A stretch of 64,000 bases of DNA from Dethiosulfovibrio russensis (GTDB lineage Bacteria > Synergistota > Synergistia > Synergistales > Dethiosulfovibrionaceae): positions 27,888 to 91,887 of the forward strand of contig NZ_JAKGUG010000010.1 of the NCBI RefSeq assembly GCF_021568855.1, given 5' to 3'. Position 1 is the stretch's first letter, and every line of letters begins with the position of its first letter. Of this stretch, positions 44,024-52,618 are shown one piece after another. The notes beneath the pieces were generated by a model that did not search any database, was not told the origin of the DNA, and saw only the letters and a list, made by a program, of their open reading frames with translations. The position numbers and the translations under genes were made by a program.

Positions 44024-44896
44024 ATGATTTCCCGAGAGAAGAGACACAACGAAGTGTGGTTTACCGAGGAGTCCACCAAGCATCTGCGCCTGTCCCTGAG
44101 GGTGACGGAAGAGCTAGTTCGGAAGGAGACTCCCTATCAATCCCTGCTGGCACTGGAGACCGCCGAGTACGGCCGTATGCTGGTCCTGGACGGGGCAATT
44201 CAGGTGACGGAGAAGGACGAGTTCTGCTATCACGAGATGATGGCCCACGTGGCCCTCTGTTCCCATCCGAACCCTAAAAAGGTCCTCATCGTCGGAGGGG
44301 GAGACGGTGGCTCACTCAGAGAGGCGGTAAAACACGAGTCGGTTGAAAAGGCTGTTCTGGTGGACATAGACGAGGAGGTAATAAACACCTCCAGGGAATT
44401 CTTCCCGACCTTGAGCTGTGCCATGGACGATCCCAAGGCGGAGATAAAGCCTATGGACGCCATGGTCTACATGAAGGACCACCGAGGAGAGTTCGACGTG
44501 ATAATAGTCGACGCCACCGATCCGGTGGACATGGCGGCAGGACTCTTCCAGTCTCCCTTCTACAGGGACGTATGGGACGCCCTGTCCGACGACGGTTTCA
44601 TGGTGACCCACATAGAGTCGCCCTTCACCGACGCCGCCATAATGGTCCCGGCCTATCGTGCCATGAAGGAGGTCTTCCCTTCGGTGCATCCCTATCTGGG
44701 ATTCATGCCTACCTATCCCTCTGGAATGTGGGTATATGCCATAGGCTCCAAGAGGCACGATCCCTCGAAGCCGCTGAGGGAAGCCCCCGAAGGGCTCAAG
44801 TACTACACCTCCGACGTCCATAAGGGGTCCTTCGCTCTTCCCCCCTTTCTGGTCGAGATGTTGGAAAAGGGAGAAAAAGTGGAAAGCCATTACTGA
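44024..44896 (+). CDS. speE: Polyamine aminopropyltransferase (spermidine synthase)
   Basis: This 290-residue enzyme transfers the aminopropyl group of decarboxylated SAM to putrescine. FTEESTKHLRLSLRV, LDGAIQVTEKDEFCYHEMM, VLIVGGGDGGSLREAVKH and VDATDP with the catalytic Asp are typical. AAAGGGG lies upstream of the ATG. SAM decarboxylase and a putrescine source are not adjacent. It stands alone between a terminator and a chemoreceptor promoter. Confidence 0.95.
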   Translation: MISREKRHNEVWFTEESTKHLRLSLRVTEELVRKETPYQSLLALETAEYGRMLVLDGAIQVTEKDEFCYHEMMAHVALCSHPNPKKVLIVGGGDGGSLREAVKHESVEKAVLVDIDEEVINTSREFFPTLSCAMDDPKAEIKPMDAMVYMKDHRGEFDVIIVDATDPVDMAAGLFQSPFYRDVWDALSDDGFMVTHIESPFTDAAIMVPAYRAMKEVFPSVHPYLGFMPTYPSGMWVYAIGSKRHDPSKPLREAPEGLKYYTSDVHKGSFALPPFLVEMLEKGEKVESHY

Positions 44897-44956
44897 GATT
44901 CGATTTTCTTTACCTATCCGTTACTAAAGACACGGTCGAGGAACGTCGCTGTCCCT

Positions 44957-44984
44957 TTGAGAGTTCCATCCCCTAATGTAAAAT
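44957..44984 (+). promoter_or_regulatory. Promoter of chemoreceptor at 45051
   Basis: TTGAGA at 44957-44962 and TAAAAT at 44979-44984 with a 16-base spacer each match five of six consensus positions. Confidence 0.6.
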
Positions 44985-45050
44985 GAGATCATAGTAGTTG
45001 TTCCTTGGGAGGGTTTTAGGGGAACATTTCTTCGAAAAGGGGTGGCGAGC

Positions 45051-47162
45051 ATGAGAAGGTGGGGGTTGAAGACCAAGCTTCTAGTGGTGATATTGTCGGT
45101 GTCTTTTGTCGCTTTCACCACCGCGGTCGGGGTGTTGACCTATCGGGCCAGAACCATGGCCCTCGGGAACGCCTATAGTCTTGGGGAGGAAACGGCTCAG
45201 AGATATGGGGTTCAGGTCTCCGAGTATCTCGGCAGGGCCCTGACCCATGCCAGGGACCTGTCGGTACAGTTTTCCATGATGGTCGATCGGGAAAGGTCCG
45301 ACAGGGATGCCGGTGTGGACCTCCTTAGGACGACCTTGGAGTCCAATCCCCAGCTCTTCGGAGCCTGGGCAGTCTTCGAGCCTAACGTCTTCGACGGCAG
45401 GGACTCGGAGTTCGTCGGTTCCGAGGGACACGACGATACCGGACGCTATATCCCCTATCTGGTGCGTTCCGGCGGCGATATACTGCACGATCCCTGCGTG
45501 GGTTATGAGACTGCCGAGTATTATCAATTGCCTCTGACGTCTGGAAAGGTAGTCATAGCAGATCCGGCCGAATGGGAGGTGGGGGGCAAGATGGTCATGA
45601 TGACATCTCTCTGCGTTCCGGTTAAGCTGGGTGGAAAGGTCATAGGAGTGGTCGGGGTGGACATATCCATGGACACCTTCCAGAAGGTCTTCTCCGAAAT
45701 AAAACCCTTCGTGACCGGATATGCCGGGCTGCTTTCCGACAAGGGAACCTATGTGGCCTATCCCAAGAAAGATCTGGTTGGCACCACCGTATCGGACGGA
45801 GAGGCCCTCTCTGCCATCCGAGACGGAAAGAACTTCAATCGTTCGGTCGTGTCCGACGTCTCAGGAGTGGACATATACGAGACCTTCCAGCCCGTGGATG
45901 TGGACAGATACGGATCGCCCTGGTCGGTGCAGATCGCCTTGCCCTACGACATGATATATCAGGAGGCGGACTCTATAATGACCATGGGAATCATGGTCGG
46001 AGTAGCGGCCCTGGCGGTGCTGGCCGGAGTAGTCCTGTTCTTCGTGAGCAGAATGGTACGTCCTATAAAGGCGGCCTCTCTCTTGGCGAGCAGGGCAAAG
46101 GACGGCGACCTCACTATAACCAGGGACGAGTTCCAGACCTCCTCCGGCGACGAGGTGGGCCGTATGGCCGACTCACTCTCCGAGATGGTCGAGGGGCTTC
46201 GAGACATAGTCGGCTCGGTGGTCGAGGAGGCCCAGTCGGTCTCCGACAGGTCCACCAGTCTGGCTGCCCTCTCCGAGGAGGCCAACGCCTCCATGGAGGA
46301 GATCCGTTCGTCCGTCGAGAAGGTAGCCTCTTTGGCTGAGAGCAACTCGGCGGCTTTGCAGGAAAGCGGTGCCTCCGTTCAGGAGGTGGCAGACAGTGCA
46401 CAGATGTCTGCCTCGTCTGCCACGGAGGGAGCCGAGGCATCTCAGAGAAGCGCCGAGGAGACCCAAAAAGCGGTGGGCAAGGTGGAGGAAACCATCCACA
46501 AGATGGAGGAAGCCGGCGAGGTGTCCAGGGAAAGCATAGGGCGTATAAGGGACCTGGCAGGATCGGTGGATTCCATCAGCGGCTTCGTAGGGGACATCAC
46601 CAGGATAGCGGATCAGACTAACCTGTTGGCCCTTAACGCCGCTATAGAGGCCGCCCGGGCCGGAGAGGCCGGCCGGGGATTTGCCGTGGTCGCCGAGGAG
46701 GTTCGCAAGCTGGCGGAGGAATCGGCCCTGTCGGCCGACAAGGTTGCCAAGATAATAGTTGAGCTTGAGGAACACTCGGGAGAGTCAATAGACGCCACCG
46801 AGAGGACCGGCTCGATTCTCTCAGAGGCGGTCGAATCCGCCAAGGGGGCCCAGGAGGAGTTGAACCGGTCTTTGGAGATGACCAGAGAGGTTAACGAGGC
46901 TATACAGAACATCGCGGCAGTCGCTCAGGAACAGGCCGCCTCGTCGGAGGAGATGACCTCCTCGATAGATCAGGTCACCAACGCCAACTTCGATACCGTT
47001 CGCATGATGGAGGCCATAAGAGGGGCCTCGGAGGAGACCGCCAAGGCCTCCGAGGGGGTCTCGTTGGAGGCTCAGGCCATGGCCGAAGGGGCCTCCTCCA
47101 TGATGTCGCTGGTGAAACGGTTCAAGCTGAAGAAAGAGGGCAGAGGTTTGGCCCGACTCTGA
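45051..47162 (+). CDS. Methyl-accepting chemotaxis protein with periplasmic dCache-like sensor
   Basis: This 703-residue chemoreceptor has TM1 at about residues 8-30, a large periplasmic region to about 305 resembling a double Cache domain ([14 protein letters not shown], then [15 protein letters not shown] and [15 protein letters not shown]), TM2 at about 311-333 and HAMP. The signalling tip [20 protein letters not shown] and the following helix are conserved. dCache receptors often bind amino acids or small acids. ATG 45051 is taken with AAGGGGTGG upstream, over GTG 45042. A strong terminator follows at 47176. Confidence 0.92.
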   Translation: MRRWGLKTKLLVVILSVSFVAFTTAVGVLTYRARTMALGNAYSLGEETAQRYGVQVSEYLGRALTHARDLSVQFSMMVDRERSDRDAGVDLLRTTLESNPQLFGAWAVFEPNVFDGRDSEFVGSEGHDDTGRYIPYLVRSGGDILHDPCVGYETAEYYQLPLTSGKVVIADPAEWEVGGKMVMMTSLCVPVKLGGKVIGVVGVDISMDTFQKVFSEIKPFVTGYAGLLSDKGTYVAYPKKDLVGTTVSDGEALSAIRDGKNFNRSVVSDVSGVDIYETFQPVDVDRYGSPWSVQIALPYDMIYQEADSIMTMGIMVGVAALAVLAGVVLFFVSRMVRPIKAASLLASRAKDGDLTITRDEFQTSSGDEVGRMADSLSEMVEGLRDIVGSVVEEAQSVSDRSTSLAALSEEANASMEEIRSSVEKVASLAESNSAALQESGASVQEVADSAQMSASSATEGAEASQRSAEETQKAVGKVEETIHKMEEAGEVSRESIGRIRDLAGSVDSISGFVGDITRIADQTNLLALNAAIEAARAGEAGRGFAVVAEEVRKLAEESALSADKVAKIIVELEEHSGESIDATERTGSILSEAVESAKGAQEELNRSLEMTREVNEAIQNIAAVAQEQAASSEEMTSSIDQVTNANFDTVRMMEAIRGASEETAKASEGVSLEAQAMAEGASSMMSLVKRFKLKKEGRGLARL

Positions 47163-47175
47163 TCGGAAACTCAGA

Positions 47176-47217
47176 CCGAGGGAGGGGGATCAGCCCCCTC
47201 CCTCGGCCTTTTTTTTT
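47176..47217 (+). terminator. Intrinsic terminator after chemoreceptor
   Basis: CCGAGGGAGGGG and its complement form a GC-rich stem, with a T run of about nine bases. Confidence 0.93.
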
Positions 47218-47259
47218 AGAAAGTTTTCGTGATATCATGACTAATAGGGGGGGATTTAC

Positions 47260-48777
47260 GTGGGTAGGGTCATACGCTTGGTCTTCGCGGCTGCCGTGTG
47301 GTGTGTCTTTTTCAACTGCTCCGTCGTCTATTCCGAGAACCTCAACGGTTTGTCGCACCTAGAGTCCTCCGTGTTCCTTTCGGAAGAAGAAAGAGAATAT
47401 CTCAAAGATCGAGGCCCTATCCGTTTTTCCGTGGACCCTTCCTGGGCTCCCTATGAATGGATAGACGAGTCCGGCGAATATCGGGGCGTCGGATCGGATT
47501 ACGTAAAGCTTCTCTCCGGAAAGTTGGGGGTCGCCATGGAGCTGGTTCCCACTAGCTCTTGGGAGGAGACCCTGGAGTTCGTCAAGGCCGGTAGCTCCGA
47601 CGTGGTCCCTTTGCTTAACAGGACCGAGGATCGAGAGAAGTACCTGGGTTTTTCCTCTCCGTACGTCATAAACCCAGCCGTGATAGTGACAAGGGGTGAC
47701 GTTTCGGATTTGGCAGGTTTCATGGATTTGGCCGGAAAGACCGTTGCGGTTGTGAAGGGTTACAACGTAGAGGATATCCTTCGAGAGAGATATCCCGATC
47801 TCTCCATCGTGCCGGTGGCTAACAACCGAGAAGGGCTCCGTATGGTGGCCAGCGGGGAGGTCTTTTCCGCCTCCGCTCCTCTCCTCGTGGCGTCTCTGGT
47901 GATAGAGGAAGAGGGGCTGACGACGCTGAAGCTCTGGGGTCACGACGATTTCGAACACAGGCTTCGGATGGGCATAAGGAAGGACGACCCTATTCTGCTT
48001 GGTATAATGCAGAAGGCTGTTCTTTCCTTGAATCTGAAGGAAAGCTCCAGGATCTTTGACCGCTGGAACCCTCTGGCTTCAAAGGGAATAGACCAAGGTC
48101 TCTTTTGGTCCATAGTGGTCCTGCTTATAGTCCTGATAGCTTCGGCTTCCGGGGTAGCCTATCGGTTCGTCCGTAAAAACGATCAGTTGAGGGCTCTCAA
48201 CCGAGAGCTGGCAAAGGCCAAGGCAGCCTTGGAGGAGGGTAACAGGCGACTGGAGCTGCTTTCCAAGATGGATCACCTGACCGGAATAGCCAATCGCTTC
48301 GGCATAGAGGAGTTCTTGAACAGGGCGGTTCACAAGGCCAGACGGGGAACCCCTTTTTGCGTCGCCATAGGAGATGTAGACCACTTCAAGAGGGTCAACG
48401 ACGACTACGGTCATCAGGTCGGAGACAGGGTGTTGGTCAGGTTGGCCGAAATCCTCGTCGATGCAGTTAGGGCTGTGGATCTCGTTGGACGTTGGGGTGG
48501 GGAAGAGTTCATAATAGTCTTCGACGATATGGTCGAGCGGGACCTTTTTCCCGTCACCGATAGGATTCGTCGAGTTATATCGGAGAGCGATTTCGGCCTG
48601 GGCCGACCTCTGACAGTCAGTTTCGGAGGGGCCGCCTTCCCTGCCGAGGGTGACCTCAGCCTCAACGATCTGCTGAGAACCGCCGACGACGCCCTTTACA
48701 GGGCCAAGGAAGACGGCCGCAACAGGGTCGCGATAGAGACTCCCATCGTGGTCGAAAAGGACGACCCTGTTCCTTAG
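47260..48777 (+). CDS. Diguanylate cyclase with periplasmic solute-binding (SBP_bac_3) sensor
   Basis: This 505-residue protein has a signal/anchor (about residues 5-25), a periplasmic SBP_bac_3-like domain (about 40-270: IRFSVDPSWAPYEWIDESGE, SSDVVPLLNRT), a TM helix (about 288-306) and a short coiled coil. A GGDEF domain completes it. The active site reads GGEEF (413-417) and a product-inhibition I-site RAVD lies at 404-407, five residues upstream, so it should be an active, feedback-controlled c-di-GMP synthase that responds to an amino-acid-like ligand. The start is a GTG. Its stop overlaps the convergent thioesterase stop by four bases (TTAG). Confidence 0.92.
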   Translation: MGRVIRLVFAAAVWCVFFNCSVVYSENLNGLSHLESSVFLSEEEREYLKDRGPIRFSVDPSWAPYEWIDESGEYRGVGSDYVKLLSGKLGVAMELVPTSSWEETLEFVKAGSSDVVPLLNRTEDREKYLGFSSPYVINPAVIVTRGDVSDLAGFMDLAGKTVAVVKGYNVEDILRERYPDLSIVPVANNREGLRMVASGEVFSASAPLLVASLVIEEEGLTTLKLWGHDDFEHRLRMGIRKDDPILLGIMQKAVLSLNLKESSRIFDRWNPLASKGIDQGLFWSIVVLLIVLIASASGVAYRFVRKNDQLRALNRELAKAKAALEEGNRRLELLSKMDHLTGIANRFGIEEFLNRAVHKARRGTPFCVAIGDVDHFKRVNDDYGHQVGDRVLVRLAEILVDAVRAVDLVGRWGGEEFIIVFDDMVERDLFPVTDRIRRVISESDFGLGRPLTVSFGGAAFPAEGDLSLNDLLRTADDALYRAKEDGRNRVAIETPIVVEKDDPVP

Positions 48778-49193
48778 GACTCTCTGGCCTTTTTCGCTCT
48801 CTCAGTGGCCGAGTCGATCAGCTCGTAACGGTTCACGATCGCCCTCTCGCAGGTGGCGTGGAATACCTCTCCGATCGAGTCGGTCACCTTCATGGAGAAC
48901 GCCAGCCTGTTCCCCTTTATCTCATCCAGCTTCAGCAAATACCTGAGCCCCGTGCCCAACATGGCTGTCTCGTCGTGTCTAACGCTGTAGCTGAGCCCGA
49001 CTGTGATGAATCCCTCCGGCAGCCTGCCCTCCACCATCTCGGTGGACATGCGTACCATTTGCTCTATGCAGGCGGTGGTGGACAGCAGTTGGTTCAGATG
49101 AACCGAGAAATTTCCCACCGTGTCGTCTACCTGGACGGTCCTGTTGGCCTCCAGGGTCTCTCCCTCTTGAAAAAGCTCTCTTACGTCGAGCAT
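48774..49193 (-). CDS. Hotdog-fold thioesterase (FlK-like)
   Basis: This 139-residue protein resembles fluoroacetyl-CoA-thioesterase-like hotdog proteins: VQVDDTVGNFSVHLNQLLSTT, then MVRMSTEMVEGRLPEGFITVG and LRYLLKLDEIKGNRLAFSM, and the final EVFHATCERAIV. The natural substrate is unknown; it may remove acyl groups from CoA. It is a single gene, convergent with the diguanylate cyclase and divergent from a small coiled-coil gene. Confidence 0.75.
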   Translation of the reverse strand: MLDVRELFQEGETLEANRTVQVDDTVGNFSVHLNQLLSTTACIEQMVRMSTEMVEGRLPEGFITVGLSYSVRHDETAMLGTGLRYLLKLDEIKGNRLAFSMKVTDSIGEVFHATCERAIVNRYELIDSATERAKKARES

Positions 49194-49381
49194 GGCTTAC
49201 ACTCTCCTTTGTGAGGATCTGTTTTTAAGACTTGGTCCTAATATGTTTCCATTCTAGCACCTTCATCTGTCCGTATCAACGGTTTTAGGTTAGGTAAAAG
49301 GACTGATGTACTCTAGAGGCTTTGGGTAGTATAATTATAGCTACAATGGAAAATATAGTTGTGGAATACGGAGGTATCGAG

Positions 49382-49906
49382 ATGACCATCAATACTTTGA
49401 GCGAGGATCTCGACCTTTTCGTGGAACACGAGAGCCTCAGGGTAAGGTATATGGAGAGAATGGAGCATCTGGCGTCCAAGATGGATCGATTGGACGGCTT
49501 GGAGCGAAAGGCCGCCGAGAAGGAGCTTCGAAGTCTCGACAGAAAGATAACCCGGCTCGACAAGGCGGACTTGAAGAGGATCGACAGGCTCCTGAAGGGG
49601 GCGTCGGATCTGAAGGACGATAGGCTTCTGGCTCAGCTTCAGGCTTTGAGGGCCAGATACGGCGGGGAACAGAAAGGTTCCCTTCCTTTGTTGGATCTGG
49701 ACGGGCTGTCCAAGGCCCTGAGACAGAGGATAACCAGAGGGGTTAGCACCATGATGCTCTGTGGTGCCATAGCCATGGGTATAGGGCAGGCTGCTCCAGC
49801 CAAAATATCCCTGGCTTCCTCGGGACTTTCGAACCGAGAGGAAATCCACGAGATGGCGAACATACCGGATCTTTTCGATTGGCCGGTCAATGAAAGACGG
49901 TTTTGA
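49382..49906 (+). CDS. Coiled-coil protein of unknown function
   Basis: This 174-residue protein is helical and strongly charged from residue 5 to about 100 (MERMEHLASKMDRLDGLERK, EKELRSLDRKITRLDKADL). A hydrophobic stretch (about residues 119-137, GVSTMMLCGAIAMGIGQAA) follows, then a short polar tail. The hydrophobic part may be a membrane helix or a late signal-like segment. ATG 49382 has GGAGG seven bases upstream; the frame is open 20 codons earlier. TATAAT at 49330-49335 could be its -10. Family not recognised. Confidence 0.55.
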   Translation: MTINTLSEDLDLFVEHESLRVRYMERMEHLASKMDRLDGLERKAAEKELRSLDRKITRLDKADLKRIDRLLKGASDLKDDRLLAQLQALRARYGGEQKGSLPLLDLDGLSKALRQRITRGVSTMMLCGAIAMGIGQAAPAKISLASSGLSNREEIHEMANIPDLFDWPVNERRF

Positions 49907-49912
49907 TGACTA

Positions 49913-49960
49913 AATAGCGAAGAGGGGCTGAGCGATCGCTCAGCCCCTCTTCGCTATTTC
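49913..49960. terminator. Bidirectional terminator, 46-bp perfect palindrome
   Basis: Positions 49913-49958 are a perfect palindrome (core AGAGGGGCTGAGC and complement). It serves the coiled-coil gene and, from the other side, covers the stop codon of the Se/S-carrier-like gene at 49940. Confidence 0.9.
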
Positions 49961-50161
49961 TATAGGAACTTTTATGGATTCGGCGATACGGGAAACGGCG
50001 GTTACTTCCGTTATCGAAAATCTGAGTGCCATCCCGCATGATCTCGAGAGGTCTCTCGGTGTGGGGGATACGTCGTGAGAAATTTCCCTCTCCCTGAGAA
50101 CCCTGTGAAGTCTCTGAGCGTCCGACTGGGTCTGGAAAAGGGCGTAGGCTTTTTCACTCAA
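49940..50161 (-). CDS. DUF3343 putative Se/S carrier-like protein
   Basis: This 73-residue protein has the DUF3343 pattern: an N-terminal strand KAYALFQTQSDAQRLHRVL and the central SRSCGMALRF, where a Cys-Gly pair is the proposed sulfur or selenium carrier site. The likely start is a TTG at 50161 that overlaps the end of the double-cubane gene by eight bases, so it is translated by coupling. Such proteins are common beside YjiM/double-cubane and YedF-like genes in anaerobes. The role is inferred from family naming only. Confidence 0.8.
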   Translation of the reverse strand: MSEKAYALFQTQSDAQRLHRVLREREISHDVSPTPRDLSRSCGMALRFSITEVTAVSRIAESIKVPIEIAKRG

Positions 50162-51428
50162 GGGTCTCTATGAACGCCTCTATGCGGGTCTTGAGCTGTC
50201 CTTCGTCACCCGACTCATATCCTGTTTCCAGGCTCAGTACCGGTATGCCCTCTTGCTTGAGCCTGTCTCTTACCTTTGTTCCCTCGGTCAGGTAGGTTGT
50301 GCAGAATGAAAGGGAGTAGTCTATTATGCCGTCCACTCTGTATTCCTTGGCCAGCCTGACGATGTCGTCGAGCCTCCCATCGTTGGGGGTGAAGCAGGCG
50401 CAGTGAATGTTCTCTATATATCTCGAGGCTAGATTATCCATTAGCCCTCCGAGATCCGAGGGCGATCCGTCCACCGTTTGTTCGTAATAACGGGTTCCCG
50501 TGCAATTTTCTTCAACGACGACGGGGTTACCCGTGCTTTCTACGAGATGATGCAGTTTCCAGTTCGGCAGGACCAAAGGAGAACCCGTTACCATTATCCT
50601 TTTTGCCCCGGGGTTGAAGGGGGTTTCTCCTTTTTGAACTCTTTCGACGCATTCGTCGGTTAATACCTGAACTTTTTCAACGAAACGATCCACGTCGTCG
50701 TAGAAGGCTATCTCGCTGACCAAAAGGGCATCTTTGCCCGATATGGGCACTACGTCGCCTTTTCTAAGGTCGTTAAGTTTCTGAAGAGCTATCCTTTTAG
50801 CGTTGACTTTTTCGATAGCCTCCTTCAGGTTGGAGGACGTTATGGTTTTCCCCGTTAGCTTTTCCAGCTTTTCCGAAAGAGACTTTACCTCGCTTTTCCA
50901 TAAAGCCATGCCGGACCGGGATTTTACGTTAGGTATGTCCATGACGTACATAGGAGCCTCTTCGGCCAGGATTTCCCAGGCTTTTTTCTTTCCGTCGCAG
51001 GTGTTTTCCCCTACTATCAGATCGACGCTCTGAAAATAGGGACAGGTTCTGGATATACGGGCTCCTACCCCTGCCTTGACGAGAGGGCAGGTGTTTCTGG
51101 GGAGAACCTTTTCTCCCGGAGGTACCCAAAATTCCGAACCGGCGCATAGCCCTACCAGCTGGGATCCTGCGGCAAGGACCAATTCTTCCGGTACGTAGAT
51201 GCAAAAGGCTCCTACTACCTTGTTCCCCTTGGCCTTGAAATCCATCAGTTCCTTGATCCTGGCTCCGTGAACTTCTGCGACCACCATGTTGAAATAGTCC
51301 ATGGTCTCGGGCCTATTTCCCTGATCCAGGTATATCCCCTCGTAAAGCGGTGGAAGAGCGTCGCATAAAAGATCGTGGGTTTTGAGATCTATGTTCAGCT
51401 CTTTCCACATACCGTGATAGTCGGCCAT
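50154..51428 (-). CDS. Double-cubane-cluster protein, 2-hydroxyacyl-CoA dehydratase family
   Basis: This protein of about 424 residues belongs to the HgdB/BcrC/YjiM family. GAFCIYVPEELVLAAG, GLCAGSEFWVPPGEKVLPRN, RTCPYFQSVDLIVGENTCDGK and the C-terminal YSLSFCTTYLTEG give the conserved cysteines. YjiM-type members carry a double-cubane [8Fe-9S] cluster and reduce small molecules when driven by an ATP-dependent activator; the activator gene is not in the window. ATG 51428 is chosen since AGGGAG lies seven bases upstream; ATGs at 51434 and 51446 lie too close to or before that site. The physiological substrate is unknown. Confidence 0.87.
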   Translation of the reverse strand: MADYHGMWKELNIDLKTHDLLCDALPPLYEGIYLDQGNRPETMDYFNMVVAEVHGARIKELMDFKAKGNKVVGAFCIYVPEELVLAAGSQLVGLCAGSEFWVPPGEKVLPRNTCPLVKAGVGARISRTCPYFQSVDLIVGENTCDGKKKAWEILAEEAPMYVMDIPNVKSRSGMALWKSEVKSLSEKLEKLTGKTITSSNLKEAIEKVNAKRIALQKLNDLRKGDVVPISGKDALLVSEIAFYDDVDRFVEKVQVLTDECVERVQKGETPFNPGAKRIMVTGSPLVLPNWKLHHLVESTGNPVVVEENCTGTRYYEQTVDGSPSDLGGLMDNLASRYIENIHCACFTPNDGRLDDIVRLAKEYRVDGIIDYSLSFCTTYLTEGTKVRDRLKQEGIPVLSLETGYESGDEGQLKTRIEAFIETLE

Positions 51429-51560
51429 CTTCATACTCCCTCTCATGTTAGGTATTATCTATATTCATTATAACTATTTTTGAGATTCAGTCCACCAACT
51501 ATCTTCGGTGGTTCAGTTGAACTATTCCGCTTGTGATGTTATCTTATCTGTCACCTTAGA

Positions 51561-52499
51561 ATGGAAGTGTGGTTGACAAATATGCTTTGGGATATCGAGT
51601 CTCTGTTGGATCTATCGAGAGGAAAGCTGAAGGATCTGTTGGAAAGGGCGGATTCGATACGCAGGATGGGTGGGAATGGGATAGAGCTCTGTTCAATAAT
51701 TAACGCCAGATCCGGAGGGTGTCGCGAGGACTGTGCCTTCTGCGCCCAATCGTTAAGGTGGAACACGGGATGCCGATCCTCTTTTCTCTCTCTGGATGAG
51801 GTTATGTCCGTAGCCAGGAGGTGCCGCGATTCGGGGATCCACAGGTTATCGTTGGTCACAAGCGGCAGGACCCTTGACGATCGGGAACTGGACCGCCTCT
51901 GCGGAATTTACGAGGCCGTCTCGAACGAGGTGGGGCTGAGTCTCTGCGGTTCCCACGGATTACTGGAGGAGGGGCAGTTGAGGAGGTTGGCGTCGGCCGG
52001 GGTGTCCCGCTATCACTGCAACCTGGAGACCGGGCCGGGGTTTTTCCCCTCGATATGCACCACTCATGGCATAGAGGAGAAGCTGCGCACCCTCGGTGCT
52101 GCCAGGGCGGCCGGGCTGGAGCTGTGTTCCGGCGGCCTTTTCGGTATGGGGGAGACCGATAGAGACAGGGCGGAGATGACCGCTCTTCTATCTAATATCG
52201 AGGTGGACTCGATTCCGCTGAATATCCTCATGGCCATAGAGGGGACTCCATTGGCAGGAGCAGCTCCTCTCGATCCAGAGACGGCGCTCCGGTGGGGTGC
52301 TGTGATGCAGATAGCCGTTCCCGGTGCGACGGTCCGTTACGCTGGAGGGCGCTCTGTCCTTGGAGATGCTGTGTCCATGGGGCTCGTAGGAGGTGTAGGA
52401 GGCCTTCTGACCGGCGATTATCTCACCACGACGGGCAGCTCCGCGAAGGACGACGTGGAGCTGATCGAGTGTCTCGGCATGAAACCCAGTCGGAGGTAG
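51561..52499 (+). CDS. bioB: Biotin synthase-like radical SAM enzyme
   Basis: This 312-residue BioB-family protein has the radical SAM cysteines Cys54, Cys58 and Cys61 (CREDCAFC), followed by YHCNLETGP and CSGGLFGMGE. Of the four ligands of the auxiliary [2Fe-2S] cluster in E. coli BioB, Cys129, Cys189 and Arg259 are present but the Cys97 equivalent is Ser97 (HRLSLVTSGR). The enzyme inserts sulfur into dethiobiotin in the classical case. No other biotin genes adjoin. No clear ribosome site precedes ATG 51561, and ATG 51582 is an alternative. It is divergent from the double-cubane gene. Confidence 0.85.
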   Translation: MEVWLTNMLWDIESLLDLSRGKLKDLLERADSIRRMGGNGIELCSIINARSGGCREDCAFCAQSLRWNTGCRSSFLSLDEVMSVARRCRDSGIHRLSLVTSGRTLDDRELDRLCGIYEAVSNEVGLSLCGSHGLLEEGQLRRLASAGVSRYHCNLETGPGFFPSICTTHGIEEKLRTLGAARAAGLELCSGGLFGMGETDRDRAEMTALLSNIEVDSIPLNILMAIEGTPLAGAAPLDPETALRWGAVMQIAVPGATVRYAGGRSVLGDAVSMGLVGGVGGLLTGDYLTTTGSSAKDDVELIECLGMKPSRR

Positions 52500-52533
52500 C
52501 CTAGAGCCTATTCTCCTCTGTAGTTTGATGTGA

Positions 52534-52562
52534 TTGACATGTCGGAGATGATTCCTTAGACT
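52534..52562 (+). promoter_or_regulatory. Promoter of chemoreceptor at 52619
   Basis: TTGACA at 52534-52539, 17 bases, TAGACT at 52557-52562. The -10 hexamer is the same as in the arcA promoter candidate. Confidence 0.6.
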
Positions 52563-52618
52563 CTTCTTGTGTCCGTTTTTCAGATTAGAGATAGGGTTGG
52601 GAAGAGGAGGACTATTTT

